Positions 43,607 through 52,968 of a stretch of DNA of 64,000 nucleotides are shown one piece after another. The translations under genes and the position numbers were made by a program. The notes beneath the pieces were generated by a model, which saw only the letters and a list, made by a program, of their open reading frames with translations, was not told where the DNA came from and did no database searches. Each line of letters opens with the position of its first letter. Positions within the stretch are counted from its first letter, which is position 1. This DNA is from Mycolicibacterium moriokaense (lineage in GTDB: Bacteria; Actinomycetota; Actinomycetes; Mycobacteriales; Mycobacteriaceae), in the NCBI RefSeq assembly GCF_010726085.1, contig NZ_AP022560.1:1550001-1614000 (forward strand), given 5' to 3'.

Positions 43607-44383
43607 CTACGGCGTAACCGCATCCGGTGACTCGGGCAGCACCTGGCCGCCGTCGACCGCGATGGCCTGGCCCGTGATGTAGCCGGCTTCGTCGGATGCG
43701 AGGAACGCCGCCAGATGGCCGATGTCGGCGGGGGTACCCAGCGCGCCCGCCGGGATCGCGCGGGCCATTCCGGCGAGATAGTCCTCACCCATGTCCTTCA
43801 ACCCTTCGGTGAGGATGTTGCCCGGCATGATCGCGTTGACCGTGATCTTATGCGGCGCAAGCTCGATGGCGGCGGTCCGCATGAAGCCCAACTGGGCGGC
43901 CTTCGACGCGCCGTAGTGCGACCAGTTGGGAAAGCCGGTGATGGGGCCCGTGATCGACGAGGTCAGGATGATCCGGCCCCGGCCCGAGTCGATCAGCGAC
44001 GGCAGGCATGCCTGCACCGCGAACACCGTGCCCTTGACATTGACGTCGAGCACCTCGGAGAGCTCGTCAGGCGTCATCGTCGCCAGCGGAGCCTCGGGGA
44101 AGATCCCCGCGTTGGCGCAGAGCACGTCGATAGCACCGAATGCGCCCACGACTTCGGAGACCAGCGCCGTAAGGGACGCCGGATCGCTGACATCGGCGGT
44201 GACCCCGATCACCTTGCCGTCGCCCAGCCCGTCCAGCGCCGCCACGGCCGCGTCGAGGTCGTTCGCCGACCGCGCAGCCACCGCGACATTGGTGCCTGCC
44301 TTGGCGAAAACCTCGGCGATTCCGCGACCGATTCCCTTGCTGCCGCCGGTGACCACGACAGACTTTCCAACTAGCGAGAACAC
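43607..44383 (-). CDS. short-chain dehydrogenase/reductase (FabG-like)
   Basis: 258 residues. Complete [27 protein letters not shown] (NAG), catalytic Ser in ILTSSITG, Tyr/Lys in HYGASKAAQ, and [11 protein letters not shown]. The usual name is 3-oxoacyl-ACP reductase, though many such SDRs act on other substrates. GTG start. It is convergent with the polyol importer operon (13-bp gap) and divergent from the amidase. Confidence 0.9.
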   Translation of the reverse strand: MFSLVGKSVVVTGGSKGIGRGIAEVFAKAGTNVAVAARSANDLDAAVAALDGLGDGKVIGVTADVSDPASLTALVSEVVGAFGAIDVLCANAGIFPEAPLATMTPDELSEVLDVNVKGTVFAVQACLPSLIDSGRGRIILTSSITGPITGFPNWSHYGASKAAQLGFMRTAAIELAPHKITVNAIMPGNILTEGLKDMGEDYLAGMARAIPAGALGTPADIGHLAAFLASDEAGYITGQAIAVDGGQVLPESPDAVTP

Positions 44384-44471
44384 GACCCTAAGTCTGGGGC
44401 AACATCGGCGGTCTCGCAGCGTGTGTGGTCGGGTTGCCGCTCCACGTGCCAGCCGCGAGGATTTCGAACCA

Positions 44472-45926
44472 ATGGACTCCGCACAGGCCGTCGAACTCGC
44501 CGGCATCGACGCGATCGGGCAGGCGTCGTTGGTGGCTGCAGGCGAGCTGTCCGCGGTCGAGCTGCTCGAGGCCGCGATCATCCGACTCGAGGCGGCCCGC
44601 GGTCTCAACGCCGTGATCGATGACCTCTTCGAGCGCGGGCGCGTACAAGCCGCCGACCTCGACGCCGCAGATTCGAGAACTTCTCCGCTGCACGGGGTCC
44701 CGTTCCTGCTCAAGGACCTTGGCGCGTCGCTGGCGGGCGTCCAGGAGGTGATGGGGTCGCGGGCGCTGCGCACCCATGTCGCGGCGGAGACGGCGTGGAT
44801 CGTCGAGCGCTACCTGGATGCCGGGTTGGTGGTCTTCGGCAAGACGAACACCCCCGAATGGGGCAATCACTGCACCACCGAGCCGTCGCTTTTCGGGCCG
44901 ACGGTCAATCCTTGGTCGCCGTCGATCACCCCCGGCGGCTCCAGCGGGGGATCGGCGTCCGCGGTGGCCGCCGGCGTCGTGCCCGCGGCGTCCGGCGGGG
45001 ACGGGACCGGCTCGATCCGGGTGCCTGCGTCGTGCTGCGGGCTCGTCGGCCTCAAACCGCGCCGTGGGCGCAGCTCGTTCGCGCCGGGAGCCGGTCATTC
45101 CCTGGAAGGTCTGGTCAACTCCCACGCGCTCACCCGCAGCGTGCGTGACAGTGCCGCCCTGCTCGACGTCATCGCCGGCGGCGCGCCCGGCGACCCGTAC
45201 CATGTGGCGCCACCGTCGACGAGTTATCTGGATGCGATCGCCGAAGCGCCTGTGGCACAACGAATCCTGATGACCACGGCGTCGCCGTTCCCGGGTCCTG
45301 CGACGGATCCCGCCGTGGCGTCCGCCGTCGAGGCGACCGGACGCCTGCTCGGTGAGCTCGGTCATATCGTCGAACCGGGCGGCCCCACAGTCGATCCCGA
45401 CGTCGTCGCGGACGCGATCGCGGTGCTGCACACCGTCAGCAACGTCGGGCTGCACGCCCTTGCCACCAGCCATCTCGGCCGCGAGCCGGCCGAAGACGAA
45501 TTCGAGCCCAGCACATGGGTGATGGTCCGCGAGGGCTTCGCCACCACAGGCGCCGCCTATGCGGGCGCGATCGACGCCGTGCACGCCCAAACACGACGAT
45601 TCGCGGCGGGCATGGCCGGACGCGATGTGCTGCTGGTGCCGACTCTGCTGACGGGTCCGCCGCCGTACGGTCTGCTCGGCGAGCCGCGTGGCACCACTCG
45701 GGAGTTCTTCGATGTCGAGTTCGCCACGACGGGATGGACCGCACTGGCGAATGTCACGGCTTGGGCCGCGATTTCACTCCCCCTGGGCACCACCGACGAT
45801 GGTCTCCCGGTGGGAGTGCAGCTCATGGCGCCCGACGAAACCGTGCTACTGCAGCTCGCTGCTCAGCTGGAAGCCGCCGCGCCGTGGGCCGACCGGCATC
45901 CGCCGCTGTGGGTGGGTGTCAACTAG
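44472..45926 (+). CDS. amidase (amidase signature family)
   Basis: 484 residues. The Ser-cisSer-Lys triad is visible: Lys81 (FLLKDLG), Ser157 in [16 protein letters not shown] and the nucleophile Ser181 in [20 protein letters not shown]. Such enzymes hydrolyse amides to acid and ammonia. The ATG is placed at MDSAQAVEL after a region with no similarity. It ends 4 bp into the convergent small secreted gene. Substrate unknown. Confidence 0.93.
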   Translation: MDSAQAVELAGIDAIGQASLVAAGELSAVELLEAAIIRLEAARGLNAVIDDLFERGRVQAADLDAADSRTSPLHGVPFLLKDLGASLAGVQEVMGSRALRTHVAAETAWIVERYLDAGLVVFGKTNTPEWGNHCTTEPSLFGPTVNPWSPSITPGGSSGGSASAVAAGVVPAASGGDGTGSIRVPASCCGLVGLKPRRGRSSFAPGAGHSLEGLVNSHALTRSVRDSAALLDVIAGGAPGDPYHVAPPSTSYLDAIAEAPVAQRILMTTASPFPGPATDPAVASAVEATGRLLGELGHIVEPGGPTVDPDVVADAIAVLHTVSNVGLHALATSHLGREPAEDEFEPSTWVMVREGFATTGAAYAGAIDAVHAQTRRFAAGMAGRDVLLVPTLLTGPPPYGLLGEPRGTTREFFDVEFATTGWTALANVTAWAAISLPLGTTDDGLPVGVQLMAPDETVLLQLAAQLEAAAPWADRHPPLWVGVN

Positions 45927-46153
45927 CCGACGACGGCCGGGTTCGTCGGATCCAAGCCGCTCGGAAGGTTCGGGCTCAAGCCGCTGCCGTTGTGGGTGGC
46001 CTCCTGGTGGGCCATCGGCCGGCAGTTGTTGTCCATCGGCGTCTGATCGCCGGAGCAGTAGGGGAGAAGATCTTGGGGGTCGGCGCCGGCCTGTGGCGCC
46101 GAGCAGACGATCGCCGCGCCAGCTAGCAGGCACGCCGCGAAGATTCTCGTCAT
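45923..46153 (-). CDS. small secreted protein
   Basis: 76 residues. Signal peptide MTRIFAACLLAGAAIVCSAPQAGA, then DPQDLLPYCSGDQTPMDNNCRPMAH, with two Cys, and a Pro/Asn/Gly-rich end. This family of tiny Cys-pair exported proteins is common in mycobacteria and has no known function. It is divergent from ligD with a 31-bp gap. Confidence 0.8.
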   Translation of the reverse strand: MTRIFAACLLAGAAIVCSAPQAGADPQDLLPYCSGDQTPMDNNCRPMAHQEATHNGSGLSPNLPSGLDPTNPAVVG

Positions 46154-46184
46154 AGTGCAACGCTACGCCGGGTAATACCTTGAT

Positions 46185-48476
46185 GTGGTGGATCAGTTCG
46201 GTCGGGTGAAGCTGACCAACCCCGACAAGGTGCTTTATCCCGCGACGGGCACCACCAAGGCCGAGGTGTTCGACTACTACATCAACGTGGCCAGCGCGAT
46301 GCTGCCGCACATCGCAGGCCGGGCCGTCACTCGCAAACGTTGGCCCAACGGCGTGAACGAGGCCTCATTCTTCGAAAAACAGCTCGCGTCCTCGGCGCCG
46401 GACTGGCTCGAGCGGGGTTCGATCGCCCACAAGTCGGGCACCACCACGTACCCGATCATCAACACCGCCGAGGGGCTGGCATGGATCGCGCAGCAGGCCG
46501 CGCTGGAAGTGCACGTGCCGCAGTGGCGATTCGTCAGCACCTGGACCAGATCTGAAGGCGCCGAACTGACGCCGGGGCCCGCCACCCGGGTGGTGTTCGA
46601 CCTCGACCCCGGCGAAGGCGTCACGTTTCGCCAACTGTGCGAGGTGGCCCACGAAGTCCGCGAACTCATCGCCGGCATCGGGCTCACCACCTATCCGTTG
46701 ACCAGTGGCAGCAAGGGATTACATCTCTATGTGCCGCTGGAGAAGCCGATCAGCTCACGCGGGGCTTCGGTGCTTGCCCGCCGAATCGCGGTGCAGCTCG
46801 AGAAGACCATGCCCAAGCGGGTGACGGCGACGATGACCAAGAGCGTTCGCACCGGCAAGGTGTTCGTCGACTGGAGCCAGAACAACGGCAACAAGACGAC
46901 GATCGCGCCGTACTCGCTGCGAGGCCGCGACGAGCCGACCGTTGCCGCGCCGCGCACCTGGGACGAGATCGAAGATCCCGATCTACGACACCTGCGCTTC
47001 GACGAGGTGCTCGAGCGGGTCGAGCGCGACGGTGACCTGCTTGCCGAGATGGACGCCGACGCGCCGGTGGCCGACGCGCTCACCACTTACCGGAGCATGC
47101 GCGATCCCGGGAAGACACCGGAGCCGGTCCCCAGCACCGCGCCGACCGTGGGTAACGACGACTTCTTCGTCATCCAGGAACACCACGCCCGGCGGTTGCA
47201 CTACGACTTCCGGCTCGAGCGCAACGGGGTACTCGTCAGCTGGGCCGTGCCGAAGAACCTGCCCGACACCCCGTCGGTCAACCACCTGGCCGTGCACACC
47301 GAGGACCACCCGTTGGAGTACGGCACTTTCGAGGGCGAGATACCCAAGGGCGAGTACGGCGGCGGCAAGGTGATCATCTGGGACACCGGCACATACGAGG
47401 CCGAGAAGTTCCGCGACCACGGCCCGGACGGCCCGGCGAAGGGCGGCGAGGTCATCGTCACGCTGCACGGGAAGAAGATCGACGGCCGGTACGCGTTGAT
47501 TCAGACCGACGGCAAGAACTGGCTGGCGCACCGGATGAAGGAGCAACAGAACCCGCGGGCAAGCGATCTGGCACCGATGCTGTCGACGGACGGGTCGGTG
47601 TCGCGGCTGAAAGCCACGCAGTGGGCGTTCGAGGGTAAGTGGGACGGTTACCGGGTGCTGGTCGACGCCAACCACGGCCGGCTCAACGTGCGCTCCCGCA
47701 ACGGCCGCGACGTCACCGACGAGTATCCGCAATTCGCCGCGCTCGCAGCCGATCTCGCCGACCACCAAGTGATTCTCGACGGCGAGGCGGTGGCCCTCGA
47801 CGAGCGCGGGGTGCCGAGCTTCTCGGAGATGCAGAACCGCAAGCGATCCACCCGGGTGGAGTTCTGGGCGTTCGACATCCTTTATCTCGACGGGCGATCC
47901 CTTCTCAAGGCCAAGTACTCCGACCGCCGCCGGCTGTTGGAGGCGCTCGCCGAGGGCGGCGGCCTGATCGTTCCGGATCTGTTGCCCGGTGACGGTCCCG
48001 AGGCGTTAGAGCACGCGCGCGAGCGCGGTTGGGAGGGCGTGGTCGCGAAGAAGCTGGATTCGACGTACCAGCCGGGCCGTCGGTCGTCGTCGTGGATCAA
48101 GGACAAGATCTGGAACACCCAAGAGGTGGTGATCGGCGGCTGGCGGAAAGGGGAAGGCGGGCGGTCGAGCGGTATCGGGGCCTTGCTGCTCGGTATCCCC
48201 GCAGAAGGCGGTCTGCAGTTCGTCGGTCGCGTCGGTACGGGCTTCACGGAGAAGGAGTTGACGAAGCTCAAGGGCATCCTGAAACCATTGGAGACCGAGG
48301 AGTCGCCGTTCAACGAACGCCTTTCCAAGCCCGATTCGCGCGGTGTCACCTTTGTCCGGCCCGAGTTGGTGGGCGAGGTGCGTTACAGCGAACGGACATC
48401 CGACGGCAGGCTGCGCCAATCGAGTTGGCGTGGCCTGCGCCCGGACAAGGATCCCTCCGAGGTCGTTTGGGAATAG
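46185..48476 (+). CDS. ligD: multifunctional NHEJ ligase LigD (polymerase-phosphoesterase-ligase)
   Basis: 763 residues, close to the 759 of M. tuberculosis LigD, with the mycobacterial order. Primase-polymerase domain ~1-290 (LTNPDKVLYP, and the metal aspartates in VVFDLDPGEG); 3'-phosphoesterase ~325-460 (FFVIQEHHARRLHYDFRLERNG, WAVPKNLP); ATP-dependent ligase ~465-763 with nucleotidyl Lys485 in EGKWDGYR. It fills, trims and seals broken ends held by Ku. GTG start. ku lies 12.7 kb away rather than next door. Confidence 0.97.
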   Translation: MVDQFGRVKLTNPDKVLYPATGTTKAEVFDYYINVASAMLPHIAGRAVTRKRWPNGVNEASFFEKQLASSAPDWLERGSIAHKSGTTTYPIINTAEGLAWIAQQAALEVHVPQWRFVSTWTRSEGAELTPGPATRVVFDLDPGEGVTFRQLCEVAHEVRELIAGIGLTTYPLTSGSKGLHLYVPLEKPISSRGASVLARRIAVQLEKTMPKRVTATMTKSVRTGKVFVDWSQNNGNKTTIAPYSLRGRDEPTVAAPRTWDEIEDPDLRHLRFDEVLERVERDGDLLAEMDADAPVADALTTYRSMRDPGKTPEPVPSTAPTVGNDDFFVIQEHHARRLHYDFRLERNGVLVSWAVPKNLPDTPSVNHLAVHTEDHPLEYGTFEGEIPKGEYGGGKVIIWDTGTYEAEKFRDHGPDGPAKGGEVIVTLHGKKIDGRYALIQTDGKNWLAHRMKEQQNPRASDLAPMLSTDGSVSRLKATQWAFEGKWDGYRVLVDANHGRLNVRSRNGRDVTDEYPQFAALAADLADHQVILDGEAVALDERGVPSFSEMQNRKRSTRVEFWAFDILYLDGRSLLKAKYSDRRRLLEALAEGGGLIVPDLLPGDGPEALEHARERGWEGVVAKKLDSTYQPGRRSSSWIKDKIWNTQEVVIGGWRKGEGGRSSGIGALLLGIPAEGGLQFVGRVGTGFTEKELTKLKGILKPLETEESPFNERLSKPDSRGVTFVRPELVGEVRYSERTSDGRLRQSSWRGLRPDKDPSEVVWE

Positions 48477-48487
48477 CTCAAGGCGCA

Positions 48488-48550
48488 TTAACGGATTGGT
48501 TACCTGCACCAGGTACGTGCGATCAACCCGTTTAGGCCAAAGTCGTGGCC
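48488..48550. repeat. intergenic repeat, copy 1
   Basis: This stretch after ligD resembles the one after the TetR gene at 49698-49762: both contain GCACCAGG, then ATCAACCCGTT, then AGGCCAAAGTCG. Here the stem is imperfect. It may act as the ligD terminator. Confidence 0.6.
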
Positions 48551-48560
48551 CTGCGTTCAG

Positions 48561-48607
48561 TTGACAATGTCATATGGATCGCCGACACTCTTCACATGAC
48601 AACGTCA
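48561..48607 (+). promoter_or_regulatory. promoter with paired TGACAAYGTCA sites
   Basis: TTGACA (48561) and GACACT (48584) stand 17 bp apart as -35 and -10. The near-palindrome TGACAATGTCA covers the -35, and TGACAACGTCA covers the start codon of the NTF2-like gene. The predicted start point is the ATG itself, so the message may be leaderless. The TetR protein encoded in the operon is a candidate ligand. Confidence 0.5.
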
Positions 48608-49084
48608 CATGAGTCGAGTGCCGTCCAGCTGCAACAGCTTGTCGACCGCACCGAGATCGAGGCCGTACAACTCCGCTACGCAACAGGGGTCGACTCACGC
48701 GACTGGGAGCTGTTCCGCGCGTGCTTCGCGGACGAGGTCGAGTGCGACTACAGCTCTGTGTTCGGCACCCCTCCCGCACGCCTCGGGGCGGACGAGTTCG
48801 TCGCGATGATCGCACCGGTGATGAGCGCCCTCACCGCGACTCAGCACATGATGACGAACATCGCGATCACCTTCGACGATGCGGATCACGCGACCGTCGT
48901 GGCGTACGTCCGGGCGATCCACCACAACGCAGCGGCCGACGGCGGCACCGAACAGACCGTCTACGGGTACTACACGAATACCTTCGTCCGCACCGACGAC
49001 GGCTGGCGAATCTCGAAGGTGAAGCTCACCTCGAAGATCCAGACCGGCAACCCCGGGGTGTTCGGCGCGCTCCCGGCTGCATGA
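48596..49084 (+). CDS. NTF2-like/SnoaL-fold protein
   Basis: 162 residues. A cone-shaped NTF2-like fold: IEAVQLRYATGVDSRDWELFRACFADEVECDYSS (the usual YA..vD..dw..l...F.dd motif), LTATQHMMTNIAITFDDADHATVVAYVRAIH, and TVYGYYTNTFVRTDDGWRISKVKLTS. Related proteins are hydrolases, isomerases or cyclases of polycyclic substrates. Cotranscribed with the TetR gene (ATGA overlap), which probably controls it. Confidence 0.9.
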   Translation: MTTSHESSAVQLQQLVDRTEIEAVQLRYATGVDSRDWELFRACFADEVECDYSSVFGTPPARLGADEFVAMIAPVMSALTATQHMMTNIAITFDDADHATVVAYVRAIHHNAAADGGTEQTVYGYYTNTFVRTDDGWRISKVKLTSKIQTGNPGVFGALPAA

Positions 49085-49662
49085 GCCGCGTCGAGACGGC
49101 GGCCGCGACGCGCCGTGCGCTCCTCGCCGAGGCTGCCGCGTTGCTGGAAAGCGGCGGCCCGGCCGCCGTGACGCTACGTGAGGTCGGCGCCCGTGCGGGC
49201 GTCAGTCGTGGTGCACCGTACGGCCATTTCACCGATAAAGAGGCCCTGCTGACCGCGGTTGCCGCGCAGGGATGGGAGCGTCTCGGCGACGAGATGCAAA
49301 GGCTCAAGGACGATTCCGCGCTTGCGCCCCGGGAGGCTCTCCGCCGGACGTTGCTCTCCGTCATCACTCTCAGCCGCCGGAGTCCCCACCTGTATCAGTT
49401 GATGTTCACTCGGCCTGTTGGCGACCCTGAGGCCGTAGTGCGTGCGGCGCAACGCATGTGCGACCACTTCCTCGGCATCGTCTCTGCGGTGGTCGGGGAT
49501 GAGGAGGCCAGTCGTCATGCGGCCATCCTGCTGACGGGCGCACACGGGGCCGCGGGAGTGGAGACCACCGGTCTGCTCGACACCGACAAATGGCGGACCA
49601 CAGCCGAGGAACTCATCGACATCCTGCTCGCGACGATCGCAAAACCGTCTCGTCGTCGGTAG
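49081..49662 (+). CDS. TetR family transcriptional regulator
   Basis: 193 residues. The N-terminal HTH covers ~8-55: TRRALLAEAAALLESGGPAAVTLREVGARAGVSRGAPYGHFTDKEALLTAV. The C-terminal ligand domain contains LLSVITLSRRSPHLYQLMFTRPVGDPEA, as in the TetR_C_13-like group. ATG overlaps the preceding stop. Likely a local repressor acting at the TGACAAYGTCA pair. Followed by a strong hairpin. Confidence 0.9.
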   Translation: MSRVETAAATRRALLAEAAALLESGGPAAVTLREVGARAGVSRGAPYGHFTDKEALLTAVAAQGWERLGDEMQRLKDDSALAPREALRRTLLSVITLSRRSPHLYQLMFTRPVGDPEAVVRAAQRMCDHFLGIVSAVVGDEEASRHAAILLTGAHGAAGVETTGLLDTDKWRTTAEELIDILLATIAKPSRRR

Positions 49663-49697
49663 CTGTAGGTGCGTAGCTCTTGGGGAATAGCCAATGG

Positions 49698-49762
49698 CTT
49701 AACGGGTTGATTGCCCGCACCAGGCGCCGGCAATCAACCCGTTAAGGCCAAAGTCGCGGGCC
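49698..49762. repeat. intergenic repeat, copy 2, with perfect 18-bp stem (probable terminator)
   Basis: CTTAACGGGTTGATTGCC (49698-49715) and its exact complement (49729-49746) enclose a 13-nt loop, and GCCAAAGTCG follows. It is related to the sequence after ligD. It lies downstream of the TetR gene and upstream of the kinase, so it probably ends the TetR transcript. Confidence 0.65.
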
Positions 49763-49905
49763 GTTGAACCATTCCGCCCCGAACGACGTGTCATCGGTGA
49801 CGAAACGACAAATGCCCTGCTCGCGATCACATTGCTAGGTAGCTTTTGTTGAGCGAATCCAGGCATTTCCGAAATATCCGCTTTTCACCGGAGGACGATG
49901 AGCAC

Positions 49906-52900
49906 ATGGCGGGCGGGATAGCGTCAGAACTGGCGGCCGCCGGGTTCGATGACGCTGTCGAAATTGGGCGCGGCGGCAGTGGCGTCGTCTATCGCTGCTA
50001 CCAGAGATCTCTCGGACGCAGTGTCGCCATCAAGGTTCTCGCCAACGATCTCGACGACAGCGACCGGGAGCGTTTCCTGCGTGAGGGCTACGCGATGGGC
50101 AAGCTGTCGGGCCATCCGAACATCGTGAACATCCTCCAGGTCGGCGTCACCGAAAGCGGCCGGCCGTTCATCGTGATGCCTTATCACTCAGTGGGTTCGC
50201 TGGCGGAGCGGGTGCGTCGCGAAGGCCGGATCGCATGGCCCGAGGCGCTGCGCATGGGCGTGAAGCTGTGCGGGGCACTGGAGACCGCGCATCGGGCGGG
50301 CACCTTGCACCGCGATATCAAACCCGCGAACGTCCTCTTCAACGACTACGGCGAACCTCAACTGAGCGACTTCGGGACCGCGCGCATCGCAGGTGGATAC
50401 AAGACCGTGACCGGGTTCTTCACCGGCACGCTGTCCTACACCGCGCCTGAGGTTCTCGCGGGCAATCCGCCGACTGTCGCCGCCGACATCTACTCCCTCG
50501 GCGCCACCGTCTACGCGTTGATCGCCGGCGGGCCACCCCATGAGCGCAAGGCCGACGAAGATCTGATTGCGCACTATCTGCGGATCACCTCGACGCCCGT
50601 ACCCGACCTGCGCCCGCACGGGATCCCGACCGATGTGTGCGCCGCGATCGAGAAGGCGATGGCGCGCGAGCCCGGCGACCGGCAGTCGTCGGTAGCCGAA
50701 TTCGGCCGCGAGTTGCAACTGGCGCAACGGCACAACGGGTTGACGGCCGACCCGATGGCGCTCAGCGAGCCCGGCGGCGAGCTGGAGCCGACGGGCGGCA
50801 CTCAGGCGCTACCGCTCTCGGGGGCTTCGGGTCCCGCGCCGACCGAGAAATCCGCACCGGAGCGGTCGGAATCAGTCGTCTCCCCTATTGGCTCGAACGA
50901 TATTGTCCCGAAAGATGTTGCACCGCAAATAGATCCGAACATGTTCGCGCACACACGGTCGGTCAGCATGGGCAATGTGCCCTGGCAGGTCCCGCCGGCG
51001 CCGCCACCGGTGACGCCGCCGCCTGTTGCTCCGTCGCCCTATCAATCGGAACCGGGGCAGCCGGCCGGGCCGCAAAAGCCCGATCAGAAGCGGCTTCTGG
51101 TCATCGCGGGCGCCGCCGCGGCAGTCGTGATCCTGGTGGTCGCCAGCGTCTTCTTCTTCACGTCCTCGAGCGACAAGGACGGCGGAGGGGAGCAAGCGGC
51201 ACCGCCGAAACCGCCCGTGGAGATGCAGCCGGAATGGCAGCCGATCGCGGATGCGCGAATCGCCCGCAGTTCGGTGGCGGCCACCGAGGCGGACGGGACC
51301 ATCTGGGTCTTCGGCGGTTTGGGAGCAGGCAACCGCGTCAGCGCGGGCCACGAGGGCTATGACCCAGCCCTCGACAGCTGGAAGGGCGGGGCGGATCTGC
51401 CCGTCCCGGTGCAGCGCGCGATGGCGGTGACATGGGATGACACACCGGTCGTCGTGGGCGGTTGGCGCACCGAAGGCTCGAACCAGAAGGTGGCGACGGA
51501 CAAGGTGTGGCGGGTGGTCAACAGCCGCTGGGTGGAGTTGCCGCCACTGTTGCAACCGCGGGCGGCGGCATCGGTCGCGGTCGTCGGCGATCTTCTCGTC
51601 GTCACCGGCGGTGTGGACGCAGGCGGCAAGCTGCTCAACACCACCGAGATCTACGACGGCACCGGCTGGAAGCTCGGCGCACCCCTGCCCACGCCGCGTC
51701 AGTTGGCGGCTGCGGCGTCCGACGGGAAGCTCGTTTACGTGTTGGGCGGCAGCACCGGCAACTCGGACCTGACGACGGTCGAGGCATATGACCCCATCGC
51801 CGACACCTGGACCACCATGCCCGCGCTTCCGGAACCGCGCAGCGATTTCGGCGTGGCCATAACCGATTCCCGTTTGGTGGCCGTCGGAGGCATGTCGTCA
51901 GGACAGGTGCTCATGAGCGTGGCGGCACTCGATCTGACCACTGCGACGTGGACCTCGTTGCCGGACCTGGCGACCGGCCGGCACGGCATGGCCGTCGCAG
52001 CGGTTGGGAAGACCGTGTACGCGATCGGCGGCTCGACGAGCCCGGCCGACGGTCAGGTCACGGCGTCGGCTGAATCCCTCAAGCTGGCACCGCGTAAGCC
52101 GCAACCGGCGGCGGAGTGGCGGGCGTTGCCCGATGCGCCCACCGCGAGGCTGATGGCCGCCTCGACCGTGCTCGACGACAAGATCTATATCGCGGGCGGC
52201 ATGCTGGGGCACGCCGAGACACTCGACACTTTCGAAAGCTTCGAGCCGAAGACGGGTAAGTGGGAAACGCTGCCTCCGCTGCCAATTCCGCTGAATCACG
52301 CGGCTGCGGCGGCCTTCCGCGGTGAGGTCGTGGTGCTCGGTGGCGCCAGCGACACCGTTGCGGAGGCGTCGAACAAGGTCTTCGCCTTCCGTGATGGGAA
52401 GTGGGAAGAGCTACCGAGCCTGCAATATGCCAGGGCAGCGCCGGCGGCGGCGGTCATCGACGACAAACTCGTGGTGGTCGGGGGACAGAACGACAAGCAG
52501 CTCGTCACCCAGACCGAGGTGTTCGACGGTGAGTCGTGGACATCAGCTCCCGATATGCCAACTCCGCGTGAGCATTTGGCGGCTGCTTCCGATGGCGTGT
52601 ATCTCTACACCATCGGTGGCCGGGCCCTGTCCGCGGACAAGAACCTGGGCGCCTTCGAACGCTTCGATCCGTTGTCGGGGAAGTGGGACAAGTTGGAGGA
52701 CATGCCGACTCCGCGCGGAAGCTACGGCGCGGCATTGGTCGACGGTCGCATCGTGGCTGTGGGTGGTGAGGAGCCGACGCGAGTGCTGCCCACCGTCGAG
52801 ATGTATGACATCTCGACCGGCAAGTGGACGACGCAGGCGCCGATCAACACCCCGGTGCACGGACAGGTGGTGGCGGCGGTCGAGAACACGGTGTACACCA

Positions 52901-52968
52901 TCGGCGGCGCGGACCGGCCCACCCATGAAGGTCCGGTGGCGTTCGTCGAGGCGCTCGACTTCAGCTAG
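49906..52968 (+). CDS. transmembrane Ser/Thr protein kinase with extracellular kelch repeats
   Basis: 1020 residues from the ATG with GGAGGA upstream; a TTG 20 codons earlier is possible. Kinase domain ~12-275 is complete: glycine loop GRGGSGVVYR, Lys43 (VAIK), HRDIKPANVLF with Asp137, DFG at 155 and APE at ~180. A Pro-rich linker, one membrane helix (~395-417, LVIAGAAAAVVILVVASVFFF), then about 590 residues with twelve kelch glycine pairs (VFGG, VVGG, VTGG, VLGG, AVGG, AIGG, IAGG, VLGG, VVGG, TIGG, AVGG, TIGG), enough for two six-bladed propellers. The kinase end resembles PknK. Probably senses an extracytoplasmic ligand; an FHA protein is encoded convergently. Confidence 0.92.
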   Translation: MAGGIASELAAAGFDDAVEIGRGGSGVVYRCYQRSLGRSVAIKVLANDLDDSDRERFLREGYAMGKLSGHPNIVNILQVGVTESGRPFIVMPYHSVGSLAERVRREGRIAWPEALRMGVKLCGALETAHRAGTLHRDIKPANVLFNDYGEPQLSDFGTARIAGGYKTVTGFFTGTLSYTAPEVLAGNPPTVAADIYSLGATVYALIAGGPPHERKADEDLIAHYLRITSTPVPDLRPHGIPTDVCAAIEKAMAREPGDRQSSVAEFGRELQLAQRHNGLTADPMALSEPGGELEPTGGTQALPLSGASGPAPTEKSAPERSESVVSPIGSNDIVPKDVAPQIDPNMFAHTRSVSMGNVPWQVPPAPPPVTPPPVAPSPYQSEPGQPAGPQKPDQKRLLVIAGAAAAVVILVVASVFFFTSSSDKDGGGEQAAPPKPPVEMQPEWQPIADARIARSSVAATEADGTIWVFGGLGAGNRVSAGHEGYDPALDSWKGGADLPVPVQRAMAVTWDDTPVVVGGWRTEGSNQKVATDKVWRVVNSRWVELPPLLQPRAAASVAVVGDLLVVTGGVDAGGKLLNTTEIYDGTGWKLGAPLPTPRQLAAAASDGKLVYVLGGSTGNSDLTTVEAYDPIADTWTTMPALPEPRSDFGVAITDSRLVAVGGMSSGQVLMSVAALDLTTATWTSLPDLATGRHGMAVAAVGKTVYAIGGSTSPADGQVTASAESLKLAPRKPQPAAEWRALPDAPTARLMAASTVLDDKIYIAGGMLGHAETLDTFESFEPKTGKWETLPPLPIPLNHAAAAAFRGEVVVLGGASDTVAEASNKVFAFRDGKWEELPSLQYARAAPAAAVIDDKLVVVGGQNDKQLVTQTEVFDGESWTSAPDMPTPREHLAAASDGVYLYTIGGRALSADKNLGAFERFDPLSGKWDKLEDMPTPRGSYGAALVDGRIVAVGGEEPTRVLPTVEMYDISTGKWTTQAPINTPVHGQVVAAVENTVYTIGGADRPTHEGPVAFVEALDFS

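Noticed and set aside
33528..46153. Polyol island as recent horizontal transfer
   Set aside because: Base composition and codon use look like the flanking genes, and no integrase, IS element, tRNA end or direct repeats mark its borders.
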